Notes: generated from the letters alone by a model not told the origin. Positions 1 through 11,283 are shown, counted from the stretch's first letter. The stretch: DNA of 64,000 bases from Prosapia bicincta (GCA_036971475.1 JBAIZL010000006.1:11972705-12036704); one strand, 5' to 3'. Translations and numbers: made by a program.

Positions 1-6
1 CACACA

Positions 7-51
<45 letters not shown>

Positions 52-83
52 ACATACACACATACACACACACACATACACAA
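1..83. repeat. (CA)n microsatellite
   Basis: A run of CA dinucleotides with scattered CATA variants. It is cut by the window edge, so its true length is unknown. Confidence 0.95.
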
Positions 84-1106
84 ACATCTAGAAATATCCA
101 TATACCTTTATTAGAATATATATTATGAAGAACATATTAGTTCCCTTTTTCCCCTCTAGTAATATTATATTCTTGTACTATCGTATGGAACAATGAAGTC
201 GCAGTACAAACGTATTTGTTAATACCACTGGTTTAACGGGTATTAGCGTGAGTCCTCTAGAAATAAGACAAAGGACAAGAAATTGCATTTTGAAAAAGCA
301 GGACTGAGAAAAGAGAATGATGATCCACTAGTTTAGCCCTCGTCGCAAGGCTACGTTAATGCCTAAAAAAAATAGCTGGTCTGAAGTTATCCTACACATT
401 ATAAAGATCATAAAGATTTGATATCCGATACATCGCCTTCCAAGGGAATCGATAAGGAATTGTATTTGTAAATATAAAGGCCAAGGAAAGGTTAAATAAT
501 CCAGTAGTTTTATCAATGTTATCAGGTATTGCATCTCATGGCCTAGGGATTTCCATGACGTGGAACCACACATTATCAAGATCATAAAGACGTAGCTACC
601 AGCTGCAGTGTTATACAACGATGTGTATATTAAATATACACCAAGGTTAAGTAGATCCTTAAAGTGTTACAATGACTTTACTAAATGTCACCTAATAAAG
701 CCTAACTAACACTAATATAAATTTACCAATACTTGTATTTTCATACCTTTAAATAAATGTTTAGGTGAAATAGTGATGGGAATATTATTCTAGTGAACTT
801 CCATTTAGGTTTGGAATATTCGGAAATTTCGACCTACTGCCCCATATTCTAAGGGTGTTTCTCGATGCTATATTATTGCCACAGTTAAATGGCAGACCTG
901 TTTACATTACTTTGCTGTAACATCTCATCCATATCCGTTTTGGTCGCAATGTATATACGCCAAGATTAACACTAACATATTGCAATATATTGTTTCATTA
1001 TACTAACAACACAGATTACCTCAATTGCTGTTCTATTATTATCATGAGTATTTCCATCAGATACAAAGTCCAGTGGAAAAAAATCCTAAAACTCTATAAA
1101 ATTTAT
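84..1106. other. AT-rich intergenic DNA, no gene seen
   Basis: No supportable coding region. A 96-codon minus-strand frame at 328-618 contains two imperfect copies of the same short segment (around 400-420 and 570-590), so it reflects a local duplication rather than a gene. Confidence 0.6.
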
Positions 1107-1770
1107 ATACGGCTCAACAGCCAAGGGTGGACGTTGGCTCTTAAGTATTTTCTTCTTTACCAGCCTAATGCTGCTCAGAAAGATAAAACCTAATATTATT
1201 GTAGAATTATGTTCAGTAATATTTACAAAATATAACTGTTGACCTTATTGCTCGTAATATTGATTTAGAGTTACAAAAGATATCATATGCTAAATATTTC
1301 GAAAAATTCCTAATATGAAAACTCATTTCACGCAATACACACATAAATAAAAATATGTTTCAAACTATTATTGAGTACCTGAAGTCCGGAAATGGAACCA
1401 TGAATGCAGATTACCTCTTTGGACCACACCCAACCAGATGAAGAGGGCAATGAAGGAAAGCTCTATCAATTGTACTGGTCAGCGCGCCACCAAACGGCTC
1501 AACAGCCAAGGATGGGCGTTACCTAGTAGGTCTTTGTTTCTGTACCAGCCTTATGCTTCTCAAAATGATAAAACTTAATATTATTGTAGACGCATCTTTA
1601 GAAATATTTACAAAATATAACTACTGATTCTATTGTCTGTGATATTGATTTATAGTTAAAAAGATATCATATGCTCACGGTTTCGATAATTCCTAATATG
1701 AAAACATATTTCACGTAATACACGCATAAATAAAAATATGTTTCAAACTATTTTGTACTTCGAGTTACTA
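1107..1770. repeat. Two direct copies of a ~270-bp repeat
   Basis: The segment at about 1107-1385 recurs at about 1492-1770. Both start with 'cggctcaacagccaagg' and both end near 'aaaaatatgtttcaaacta', with moderate divergence between them. The copies are about 385 bp apart and are separated by roughly 105 bp of unrelated sequence. No coding potential is shared, so this is probably a decayed non-autonomous repeat or a local duplication. Confidence 0.8.
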
Positions 1771-2129
1771 TTATCATGTGACAAAAAAACTGTGTTTACA
1801 TGAAATGAAAGAATGTTTGTATTTAGATTAAAGTAATAGATCATTACAACTTGTAACTCTTTGTAAAATTTAATTTACGTTGTAGAATCTATACATTTGA
1901 AAATATTATTTCCCATTGATTTATTATTATTTATTAAAGTATGTTTATTAATTTTAAATTTCTTCTATTAGCTCACACTCTACTGATATATCTTTTACAC
2001 ATTGTCAATCATAATTAAATAATATTTTATTCATCCGATCACGTTCAAATACATTTTTTTACCAATAAAGGATGGCGATTGATGTTAATACAGTTTTTTT
2101 CATATATTATTCAATAATTAAATTATACA
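1771..2129. other. AT-rich spacer, nothing recognised
   Basis: Low-complexity AT-rich sequence with no open frame and no recognisable repeat. Confidence 0.5.
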
Positions 2130-2134
2130 AATTT

Positions 2135-2212
2135 GGGAGTTCTAGGCCGGATTCGAACTGAGTGTTTCATGTTCAATGCCTAATGCTCTTAACACTGAGC
2201 CAACATGTCCTT
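2135..2212 (-). repeat. tRNA-like sequence (SINE head or decayed tRNA)
   Basis: Read on the minus strand, the segment has an A-box-like block 'tggctcagtgttaagagc' (about 2185-2203) followed about 35 nt later by a B-box-like block 'agttcgaatccgg' (about 2147-2159). This is the internal RNA polymerase III promoter layout. I could not fold a proper acceptor stem. A tRNA-derived SINE or tRNA pseudogene is therefore more likely than a working tRNA gene. Another B-box-like string lies near 2395-2407 and may belong to the same repeat type. Confidence 0.5.
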
Positions 2213-2672
2213 AGCTAGAAGAGTGTTTGTCATAGAAGTATACAAAATGTTCTTTTGCTATCAATTGGTTGTCAATAAAACCTCCATTGTACAAACGTAA
2301 ATTGTTGCTTTGGTTACCACACAATTTCATGAATATTGCTCCAGTCCTAAAAATGAATAAATAGAATAAAATAATCGGACAAACCGGGATATCGGCATCG
2401 AACCCTCTTCAAAAATGGAAAATAAGAAAGGAAAGCAAAAATAAACTAAACACAATGCAAGCGACGAATAAATCGTATAGATAGTAACAAAAATAATTTA
2501 CATGAAAATTAAAATTTTATTGGTTTTATCAATCTAAAATGGGTTATTATTTCACAAGTAGGCTACAATAACATGAATTAGTAATCCATACATAGCGTGT
2601 TGTCTCGATTGTGTCAGTTAATACTACAGTGTTTGATTGCAGTAGTAGAACAGGGCATAGAATAGCGCGGAC

Positions 2673-4373
2673 CCACCCCTAACTCGGCCGCTACGTAACC
2701 TAGGACTATAGGGGTAGTTTTGGATGATGCTCAAGGTCATCCCGACCCTGACCCTAGACCCGGGGGTGGTTTTGACCACGTTCAGGGGGGTAGGGGGTAG
2801 TTTTTTCGAAAAAAAAAAAACAAAATCGGCCGCTACGTAACCTAGGACTACAGGGGTAGTTTCGGATGATGCGGGCGGACGTCCTGACCCTAACCGTAGC
2901 TTTGGGGGTGGTTTCGACCACGTCTAGAGGGGTAGGGGGTGGTTTTTCGAAAAAATTTAACTTCAAGCCACTAACCTAAGCTAGCCAAATTGTATCAAAC
3001 CAAACCCAGCCTAAGTGTAGGGGGTGACCCTAGCTACGTTCAGGACCTTCCCCGGCGGATGCTCCGGGGGTAGATTGGGGGTGGGGCGAATTTCGATAAA
3101 ATTTTGGAACATGTGCGTTGTCCGATATGGTGCGTAACCTAGGACTATAGGGGTAGTTTCGGATGTTGCAGGAGGTCATCCCGGCTGCGACCCCAGACCC
3201 GGGGGCTGTTTCGACCGCGTCTAGAGGGGTGGGGGGTAGCTTTTCGAAAAATAAAAATTTATTTTAACCTAACGCTGCCGCTACGTAACCTAGGACTATA
3301 GGGGTAGTTTTGGATGTTGCAGAGGCCTGACGCCGACCCTCACCCAACCCTAAGGGTGGTTTTGACCAAGCCTAGAGGGGTGGTAAATGGAAAAAAATAA
3401 ATTCCAACTAGCTAACCCAAGCTAGACAAAACGGATCTAACCTAAGTGTTGGGGGACATCTCAGCTACGTTCAGGACCATCCCCGGGGGTTGTCATGGAC
3501 GAAGGGGGCCTATCATTGGCCCTGATCATATACTATGGGGTGACTACGTCTAGATGTGGTTATTGGAAAACCTCGCTAGCCAAACTGTATCTAACCCAAC
3601 ATACTCCTAATAACAGGGGCGATCTTAACTACGTTTAGGACCACCCCATGGTGTTGATCATAGACTATGGGGTTTATAATCGACTAACCTAAGCCGGCCA
3701 AAATGTATCTAACCTACCCCTAGTAGATTGGGCGATCTCAGCAACAAACAGGACCATCTCTGGGGGATGTTATGGACGAGAGGAGGCTCTGAAAGACCAT
3801 GAGCATGGAACCGGGGGTGACTACGTCTAGAGGTAGGAAAAAACCTAATCAGGCAAGCCTATGACGTAACAACCTACCCCACGGACAGTCTCAGGATCTG
3901 CCCCTGAGGTGGCTACCAACGTGGGTGATATCGCGAGATATAATTGATTAATATATATGAAATATCAACGCTCGAATTATCCCAGGGCCCACCCTAAAAT
4001 GAACGGTAGAACCCGGGGTAATGAGGGATACAAGTTAAAAGCCTCGTAGACCGCTCACTCGGACCCTGACGGGTCAGCGCTTTAAAAACAAAACATCTAA
4101 AAATAGAACACAGTGACACTACAGAGATATCTAGTATAATACACCTTTAGAGGTGAAAAACCTAAACTATAAATGCTATCAGTGTATGAAATAATGACAT
4201 GAGAATAACAACTCACCGGTTATCATTGGTGAACTCAAATTTTGTCTATGCTACAAAATAATAAACAATCCCACAAAGCCCTATGTAGGAAGACGCCTGA
4301 GCGTGTGCCAGACGTGTACAGACAGCGATAACGCAATATCTTAAAACCGCAATGACAACCGGTGACCGCTATA
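2673..4373 (+). repeat. Left terminal inverted repeat with subterminal repeats
   Basis: The outer tip 'ccacccctaactcggccg' is matched in inverse by the right tip at 15711-15729. Inside, 'ctacgtaacctaggacta' or a near copy recurs near 2690, 2832, 3131 and 3281, each followed by 'ggggtagtttnggatg'. Shorter related units continue to about 3900, and the repeat ends at the block around 4321-4373, which pairs with 14285-14340. A tract around 4020-4260 has no clear partner on the right, which explains why this arm is about 250 bp longer. In protein-primed replicons the tips act as origins and carry the covalent terminal protein. That role is inferred here from the family. Confidence 0.85.
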
Positions 4374-4468
4374 AACCGCACAGCTGTGTTGTGAGACAAG
4401 GCTATTGTAATTGCGTCAACAAACGTATCGATTTATTACGCGTGCTAGTAAAAAGTAAACAAATAGCT

Positions 4469-4504
4469 GTGGAAGAGTCCATCCGAGAGGGGTGGACGAG
4501 TCCA
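4469..4504. promoter_or_regulatory. Two iteron-like 13-mers, inverse of those in the 11.3-kb promoter
   Basis: Two copies of 'gtggaNgagtcca' lie at 4469-4481 and 4492-4504. The reverse complement of this motif occurs four times in the duplicated promoter at 11284-11511. The similarity between the two places extends over about 50 bp, including 'tagctgtggaagagtcc'. This suggests a shared transcription-factor or replication-protein binding site. It overlaps a short frame at 4352-4582 that I do not regard as a gene. Confidence 0.45.
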
Positions 4505-4975
4505 TTCGAGATGGACCGATCTCTATTAATCTCGGCGGGAGATTCCATTTGGTATGGAGGGGCAGGCGTCTATGAAGTATAAATCTCATCGCAAAAAACA
4601 ATATTTGCTATACAGCTTTGGAAGAAGAAACATTCTGGTAAGCTATCTTGATTTTACTTGTTCTAGTGGGAAATCTGTAGCCTATATTAAAGCAATCGCT
4701 ATTCATTGCGACTTGTGAGTCGAATAACTCGTATAATCTAATATCATTGTTGATCTGAATATTTATGAAAACAAATTAATCACAATATTTTAATAAATAT
4801 CTAACAATTGTTAGTATTAGCAAACAACTAGATTTAATTTTAAATTGTTCAACATATACCATTGTCAATCTTAGTAATCTTATTCTAGTTATTTTCTCAA
4901 AACTATTTCACATAGAATCAATTTGAATATACCAGTGTTAATTTAAGATCTATTATAGTGACTTGTATCTGTAAA

Positions 4976-7900
4976 ATGGCCGTACGTGTTGTATCAACAG
5001 AACAGACATATGTAAGGAAATTCCGTTTGAACGGTACTAGAGTGACATTCAACTTTAACCCCGTACCAGCCACGGAAAACGAGTTGATGTGGGTCAGACG
5101 AGGACTAGAGGAAATCCTAGAGACAATGAAGAACAACGCTACCGAAGACATGCAATTGGGCTTCACCATGCAGAGCCTAAATCTCCGAAACCACGCCCCT
5201 GGATATATTGCATTTAGAGCTGCCTCTGCGACAACTGTGGACGCCTTGTTTAACATCCTCGGCTCAATAATCCAGAGCAACGCAAATACATTTAAAGCCG
5301 ACGACACCTTCAGAGTGACCTGTACCAAGGTTAAAGTACCTGTAGGGCGAGGGCGCAGTCGTGTAAGACCCGGAATGTATAATAACTTCGTAGAAGAATC
5401 GCACTGTAGGAAAGGGATTGTTACGATTAAAAACACAGACAACCTCTGTTTACCCCGTGCTCTGGTTGTAGCTATAGCGCATGCGTCAAGAGACCCAGAG
5501 TACAAGCTTGTGTGTAGGGACAGATGCAAACGTCAAACCAACAGAGCAAAACAGCTAATGACTGACGCAGGGGTGCAGATAGGAGACGGCGGTGCAGGCA
5601 TTCGGGAGCTGCAACAGTTTCAAGATTTACTCGCCAATTATAAAATCACCGTCTACAATTACGGCAGCAAAGGTCGTGATATCTACTTTGAAGGCGACGT
5701 TCAGAACCCCAAGCATAAGTTAAACTTGTTATATCACGCCAACCACTATAATGTTGTTACAAGTCTGACAGGTGCGTTCGCTTGTAATTACTATTGCGAA
5801 TTGTGTCATGTTCCATACAACGATCGCATGTGCCATAGATGCTCGGCCCAATGCAGCTCTTGCAAGAGGACCCCGCCATGTGTGCTTGAAGACGACGGCA
5901 TCCTGTGCGGCGACTGCAATAGACAATTTCAAAATAGAGCCTGCTTTAAGGCGCACATGAAGAGCGTATGCCGGGCTATAAGAAAGTGCCCAGACTGTAA
6001 TAGATACATTCTAAAGAAGGATAGAAAAACTCCTCACGTGTGCGGCGAGAGCTATTGTAAAGTGTGTAAGGATTACAAGCCTGCAGGCCATCTGTGCTAC
6101 ATGAGAATTGATACACGTCGCCCGCTATCAATCAACTTTCTGTTTGTCTTCTTTGATCTTGAAACTCGACAAGACGAGGTTATTAACGACGCTCGTGTGC
6201 ATCGAGTCAACCTGTGCGTATCGCAGCAATACTGTTGGATGTGTATGAAGGAAGGCGTCGCCTGCCCACAGTGCACGGATAGAACCAGAGTCTTCAGAGA
6301 GGATCCCATCAACGGGTTCATGGCGTACGTTATGGAAGTGCGAAAGGCGTACAAGAAGGTGATTGTAATCGCTCACAACGGCCAGGCCTTTGACTTTCAG
6401 TTTATCCTAAAGTACGTCATAGAAGAGACACAGTTTACACCCGAACTGATTATGCGAGGCACCAAGGTTATCCTCATGGAGATCGATAACACAAAGTTCA
6501 TTGACTCTCTCAACTACATGCCTATGGCTCTATCAAAACTGCCTAAAGCTTTCGATCTGCCTCCGGAAAAGAAGAAGGGATATTTTCCGCACCTGTTCAA
6601 CACCCTGGCAAACCAAGCGTATGTAGGCCCCATGCCTGCCAAAGAGTACTACTGCCCCGACTCCATGTTTGACAAGAATCACGAAGAGTTCACACGATGG
6701 CACGACGAGCAGGTGCGCAACGAGTACGTCTTTGACTTTCAAAAGGAGATATTCGAGTACTGCCTATCGGGCGTGGAGATCCTGGCACAGGCGTGCCTGA
6801 AATTCAGGGCCTGTTTCCTACAAGAGTGCAATGTCGATCCGTTTCTAGAGGCGGTGACTATCGCCAGCGCTTGTAACCTGGCGTTCAGAAGGAACTTTCT
6901 GAAACCAAACACCATAGCCATACTACCAAAGGCTGGCTACCGTCTGGCCGATAAACAATCGTTTATCGCTCTGCAATGGTTGCTGTGGCTCGAAACAGAG
7001 GGCAACCTGCGAATAAGTCATGCAGGTAACGGCCGAGAGATGAAGGTCGACGGCCTAAAGGTCGACGGACTGTGCACAGAGACAAACACCGTGTACGAGT
7101 TCCAAGGATGCTGGTTCCACGGCTGCCCCAAGTGCTTCCCCAACGGACGTGACGCTGCTCTGGAGGACGATCCGGCGGACACGCACAACGCACGCTTCGA
7201 AAGGACAAGGGCCAAGAACGCTAAAATCGCACAGGCCGGCTACCAGGTCGTCGAGATGTGGGAGTGTGTATTTAGGCAGCAGAAGAAGGACGATAAGTCC
7301 ATGGATTACCTCGACAATCATCCCGTCCTCAACGCAGCGCCTCTCAACCCCCGCCACGCATTCTTCGGCGGCAGGACGGGAAATATAAAGACCTACTGCG
7401 CCGCTAAAGAGGACGAAACCATCCAGTACGCCGACGTGTGTTCCCTCTACCCGTGGGTATGCAAGTATGGAAAATACCCGATTGGACATCCAAAGTTGGC
7501 CGTCGGCAACGACGAATGCAGGAAACTGGGGATGAGCGCCGAAGGGTTGCTCAAGTGCACAATTCTGCCGCCTACATCGCTCTACCACCCCGTATTGCCG
7601 CTAAAGATGAATAACAAGCTGATGTTTGTACTATGTCGGACATGCGGCGAAACTCTGAATCCTGGCGATTGCGACCATACGGTGGACGAGCGCGCTCTGA
7701 CGGGCACATGGACCATGGACGAGATACGCAAGGCGGTAGAGAAGGGCTATGTTGTTGTGGAAATGCACGAGATGTGGCAGTACGAGATGGCTTCAGGGAA
7801 CAACGGCCTGTTTAAGGATTTTATTAATAAATTTCTAAAGATGAAACAGGAAGCGTCAGGCTATCCCGGCTGGTGCAAAACTGAAGAAGACAAGGCCCAG

Positions 7901-8728
7901 TATGTGGAGGATTATTTCACCAACGAGGGTGTCCGTTTGGACCAAACAAAGATTGCCAAAAATGAAGGATCCCGTTCGTTGGCAAAACTAATGTTGAACT
8001 CGTTTTGGGGAAAATTTGGACAGAGAGAGAACCAAACTAAAACGTCGATTATCAGGCAGCCTCAGGAACTGTTTAGAATGCTGCAGAGCCCTTCCATTGA
8101 CGTCAACCACATTCAGGAAGTAAACGAAGACGTGTTGGTTGTGAATTGGCAGTTTGCGGATGACGTTTGCGAAATACTGCCCACCGTCAACGTTGTGCTG
8201 GCCGTCTACACCACAGCTCACGCCCGGCTAAAGCTTTACGAATATATGGACGCTCTCGGCCCTCAACTTATCTACAAGGATACAGACAGTGTGGTATACC
8301 TTCATAGGGAGGGATTGCCAAGAGTGGTGACTGGAGATTATTTAGGCCAGATGACTGACGAGCTCTCGGACTACGGCCCTGGTTCCTACATTACAGAATT
8401 CGTCTCTGGAGGTCCTAAGGTCTACGCCTACAAAGTATGGTCTACAAATAAAAACAAACACGTGACCGTGTGCAAGGTCAAGGGCCTGACTCTCAATCTC
8501 GGCACATCAGCCTCGGTCAATTTTGAATCGATGAAGCGGATGGTTTTGGAGGGTAGCGATCCTATAGTAACCACCAGCGATAGGATACGCCGCACAGAAG
8601 ATCGTGACGTCATCACCACGTCTGAAAGTAAAATCTTCAGGTTAACTGGTGCAAAGAGGAAGTTGGACGAGGACGACGGGTACAACACACTGCCCTACGG
8701 TTACAAACGTCCACGCATGAGCGAATAG
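4976..8728 (+). CDS. Protein-primed family-B DNA polymerase (Polinton/adintovirus type)
   Basis: A 1250-aa polymerase expected to replicate the element from its termini using a protein primer. I start at the ATG at 4976, which sits in an 'aaaATGG' context; the open frame runs six codons further up to a GTG. Numbered from this ATG, residues ~155-260 look OTU-protease-like, with 'DNLCLPRA' (Asp155, Cys158) and 'HYNVV' (His257). Residues ~270-375 are a Cys/His-rich, zinc-binding-like region. The exonuclease domain has Exo I 'FDLET' (Asp394, Glu396) and Exo II 'HNGQAFDF' (Asp473). The expected Exo III Tyr-x3-Asp reads Y595-C-L-S-G599, so the usual Asp is Gly. A Vsr-like segment 'YEFQGCWFHGC' comes before polymerase motif A 'DVCSLYP' (Asp820). 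Motif B is 'KLMLNSFWG' (Lys1004, Asn1008) and motif C is 'KDTDS' (Asp1102, Asp1104). The frame has no stops, so the copy is young or under selection. The OTU and Vsr assignments are motif-based inference. Confidence 0.95.
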   Translation: MAVRVVSTEQTYVRKFRLNGTRVTFNFNPVPATENELMWVRRGLEEILETMKNNATEDMQLGFTMQSLNLRNHAPGYIAFRAASATTVDALFNILGSIIQSNANTFKADDTFRVTCTKVKVPVGRGRSRVRPGMYNNFVEESHCRKGIVTIKNTDNLCLPRALVVAIAHASRDPEYKLVCRDRCKRQTNRAKQLMTDAGVQIGDGGAGIRELQQFQDLLANYKITVYNYGSKGRDIYFEGDVQNPKHKLNLLYHANHYNVVTSLTGAFACNYYCELCHVPYNDRMCHRCSAQCSSCKRTPPCVLEDDGILCGDCNRQFQNRACFKAHMKSVCRAIRKCPDCNRYILKKDRKTPHVCGESYCKVCKDYKPAGHLCYMRIDTRRPLSINFLFVFFDLETRQDEVINDARVHRVNLCVSQQYCWMCMKEGVACPQCTDRTRVFREDPINGFMAYVMEVRKAYKKVIVIAHNGQAFDFQFILKYVIEETQFTPELIMRGTKVILMEIDNTKFIDSLNYMPMALSKLPKAFDLPPEKKKGYFPHLFNTLANQAYVGPMPAKEYYCPDSMFDKNHEEFTRWHDEQVRNEYVFDFQKEIFEYCLSGVEILAQACLKFRACFLQECNVDPFLEAVTIASACNLAFRRNFLKPNTIAILPKAGYRLADKQSFIALQWLLWLETEGNLRISHAGNGREMKVDGLKVDGLCTETNTVYEFQGCWFHGCPKCFPNGRDAALEDDPADTHNARFERTRAKNAKIAQAGYQVVEMWECVFRQQKKDDKSMDYLDNHPVLNAAPLNPRHAFFGGRTGNIKTYCAAKEDETIQYADVCSLYPWVCKYGKYPIGHPKLAVGNDECRKLGMSAEGLLKCTILPPTSLYHPVLPLKMNNKLMFVLCRTCGETLNPGDCDHTVDERALTGTWTMDEIRKAVEKGYVVVEMHEMWQYEMASGNNGLFKDFINKFLKMKQEASGYPGWCKTEEDKAQYVEDYFTNEGVRLDQTKIAKNEGSRSLAKLMLNSFWGKFGQRENQTKTSIIRQPQELFRMLQSPSIDVNHIQEVNEDVLVVNWQFADDVCEILPTVNVVLAVYTTAHARLKLYEYMDALGPQLIYKDTDSVVYLHREGLPRVVTGDYLGQMTDELSDYGPGSYITEFVSGGPKVYAYKVWSTNKNKHVTVCKVKGLTLNLGTSASVNFESMKRMVLEGSDPIVTTSDRIRRTEDRDVITTSESKIFRLTGAKRKLDEDDGYNTLPYGYKRPRMSE

Positions 8729-8814
8729 CTATCAACTTGACAAACGCTAATAGATTAATTTTGTATTAATTCTGTAAAGTGGTTAGATAGACATATTGTA
8801 ATTCAGCCTAACAT

Positions 8815-9015
8815 AAGCTAGATTATATATAGGTATTATTTATTCACATTGATTACTGTCTAGTGATTATCTATATATTGTATAAACAGTCTGTTAGGCA
8901 GAAGCTAGATTATATATGTATTAATTATGCACATTGATTATCTGTATATTGTATAAATATTCAACTAGATTATATATAAGTATTAATTATGCACAATGAT
9001 TTGCTATGTTTTCTA
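8815..9015. repeat. Three imperfect copies of a 60-90-bp repeat
   Basis: The block 'ctagattatatat' followed by 'attaattatgcaca' or 'attatttattcaca', 'ttgat' and 'atattgtataaa' recurs at about 8818-8887, 8907-8960 and 8964-9020, just after the polymerase stop codon. Confidence 0.75.
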
Positions 9016-10669
9016 TAAATATTCAGACTAACCAACTTGTGGCTACATAATTCCACGAATGAGTAAACAATATGAATAGCTGACGAATGTTGATTTTTTC
9101 ACACACACAAATGTTTTTGTAAAGTAATTTGAGCCCCCTGCTTCGGGGGATATTTGTGTGAACAAAGTATAGACAATATTATTGCAATAACCTTTGTGTT
9201 ATATATTTTATACTTGTAATCATTTATTTGAAGCACCTATTATATTGTAAAACATACAGATTTAGAAATTTAGACTTTACAGAGGCCTGGGAGTACTATC
9301 TATGACTTTGCTGTGTTTTGCCCTAATCAGTTTATATTCTTGTTAGATTTAGCATTAGACCTATGACATGAATTGTATTTAGCCTAAATTATGCCATGTG
9401 ATTGGAATATTTATGAGATATGTCTAAGCTAGTGTCTATAGTTGATGTATTAATTACCTAGATATGTCTAAACTTTTTTAATTGTGTATAAACCAATTGT
9501 AATTAGAGTTAAGATTGAATGTTTAGTTTTGTACATTGTTCAGATCATAATGTTATTGTAATTATACCTTTCTATTGTCAAATGACTATTACTAATTACC
9601 TTATCCTGTGTTGACCTTTGCATTAAGTGCAAGCACATGTAAACATAGTCGCCTGAAGGAACACACTGCATTAGACTCTTAGCGTAGCGGATGTCTGTAC
9701 TCTTGATGGTTCAATGCACACCCATTGAGAAATTGTTAAATGACTAGCGTCAGAACATGATCATAGGCATTGGTATGTAACTGTCCTGTAGATAGCAAAT
9801 ATAGGTGGCAAGTTAATCCTATACAGATGACTGTCCGGACGCCGTCTTGACCGATATTTTGTTTGACGTCATTTGCTGCGGTTATGTTGATATCGCGGTC
9901 GTAACGATATTACTGTAAAGGATTTAAACAAGCATTGTCGAGCTGTGTGTATGATCTACACCTGCAATGAAGCGTAATAACACTGTTTATTGACTTGTAG
10001 GCCTATGTACCGTATCATGCATATTGGTTTAATACAGAATGTGTGTAGATTTACAGGTATTTCAACCTAACACAATATGTATGCCTATGTGGGTTACCAC
10101 CCATATATACTTAATACAGGTTTACGTGGATATTGGCTAAACACAATCTGTAGGCTAATATAGGGTAACATAGATATTGGATTAATACAGAGAGAGAATG
10201 TAAGTGTCCTTGCTTACTAGCTTGTTGCGTAACACACATAATGGCTTAATACAGGATGTATACTATTGTGATTGGTAGATGTATTACCACTCCAAACTGG
10301 CTTCACCTAAGACCTGACTCCTGGGTGGCTATACCTACGACCTGGGTGTCTTTACCTATGGCCTCAAGGTAGCGTTACCTTGGGCCTACCTCCAAGGTAG
10401 CTTTACCTTAGTTAGTATGCTGTAATTGATACAACATACCTAGACAATATGTGAGATATTTTGGTAAGCGTTGGTAGCTATCTATATATTGTCTAAGGCC
10501 TAAGGCTTTTGCCAGTGCCTTCACTAACCATAACCCATTAGCTGAAACGTTGTTCTGGCCGTAGCCTATTTGAGCTTGGTGTCAATGTCGTTCGTTTGAA
10601 CTTCGTGTATGTTGGTCGGCTAAGTTTGGCGTAGTGTTGTATAGTTGAAACGTTAGCCATTTGATCTAG

Positions 10670-10850
10670 CTCTGTTGTTAGGCCATGTATCGGTTGTCAG
10701 GGTATGTATTTGATTCAGGGTTGGGTATCTATTGTCTAGCTATGTAGCCTATGGTCAGGCCAGGTATGTTGTCAGGCCCTGTAGGCTATGGTGAGGCTAG
10801 GTATCTGTTGTCAGGGTATGGGTTACTCTTGCATTACCATAGATCCATGT
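10670..10850. repeat. ~40-bp degenerate tandem repeats
   Basis: Repeated variants of 'ttgtcagggtatg', 'ggtcaggccaggtatg' and 'tgaggctaggtatctg' form an irregular array. No coding frame follows the repeat. Confidence 0.65.
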
Positions 10851-10919
10851 GTATGGGTAACCGGCTTAGCATAATATGTGGGTTTACATACATAACACAT
10901 ATTGTAGGCTAACTATATA

Positions 10920-11250
10920 TATTTCCCAAGCCATGCAATGGATATTATATGTTAACCCTTCGTAGGGCTGTGCATCGAATACTGTGTGTTACCCCTAGTC
11001 AAGCCATTCATCGGATACTATGTGATACGCATTAGCCTAGCTATGCACCAGGTACTATTTAATAACCCTTAGCCAGACTATGCAATGAATATTATGTGTT
11101 AGTTTGTAATCAACCTACTCATGTGATAATCATAGTCAATCTGCTCATCGGATACTGTTTGTTAGGCCCTAGTCGGACCATGCATTTTATATTATGTGTT
11201 AACTTGTATTTAAACTTCTCATCGGATACGATGTGTTTACCTCTACAAAC
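10920..11250. repeat. ~60-bp degenerate tandem repeats
   Basis: About five or six imperfect units of the form 'ccatgcat-ggatactatgtgttaaccc-tagtc' are spaced about 60 bp apart. A 70-codon minus-strand frame at 11119-11331 runs through the last units and is a by-product of them. Confidence 0.7.
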
Positions 11251-11283
11251 AGCATCGCCCGCTTTGTTGTAATCAACAGTCGC

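Larger units (their letters stand above)
8729..11283. other. Gene-free centre of the element, made of degenerate short repeats
   Basis: No plausible gene on either strand over about 2.5 kb. It contains several families of short imperfect repeats (listed separately at 8815-9015, 10670-10850 and 10920-11250) and a small GC hairpin at 9134-9149 (5-bp C/G stem). Intact Polintons carry capsid and packaging genes in their interior. Here that space may mark lost genes, or a replication or regulatory region. Confidence 0.6.

Noticed and set aside
328..618. 96-codon minus-strand frame
   Set aside because: It contains two copies of the same segment and no domain; it is a product of a local duplication.
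4352..4582. 76-codon frame before the polymerase
   Set aside because: It starts inside the terminal repeat and runs through iteron-like motifs; no coding evidence.
4918..5529. 203-codon minus-strand frame and many others within 5.0-8.7 kb
   Set aside because: They lie antisense or out of frame to the polymerase gene and carry no domains.
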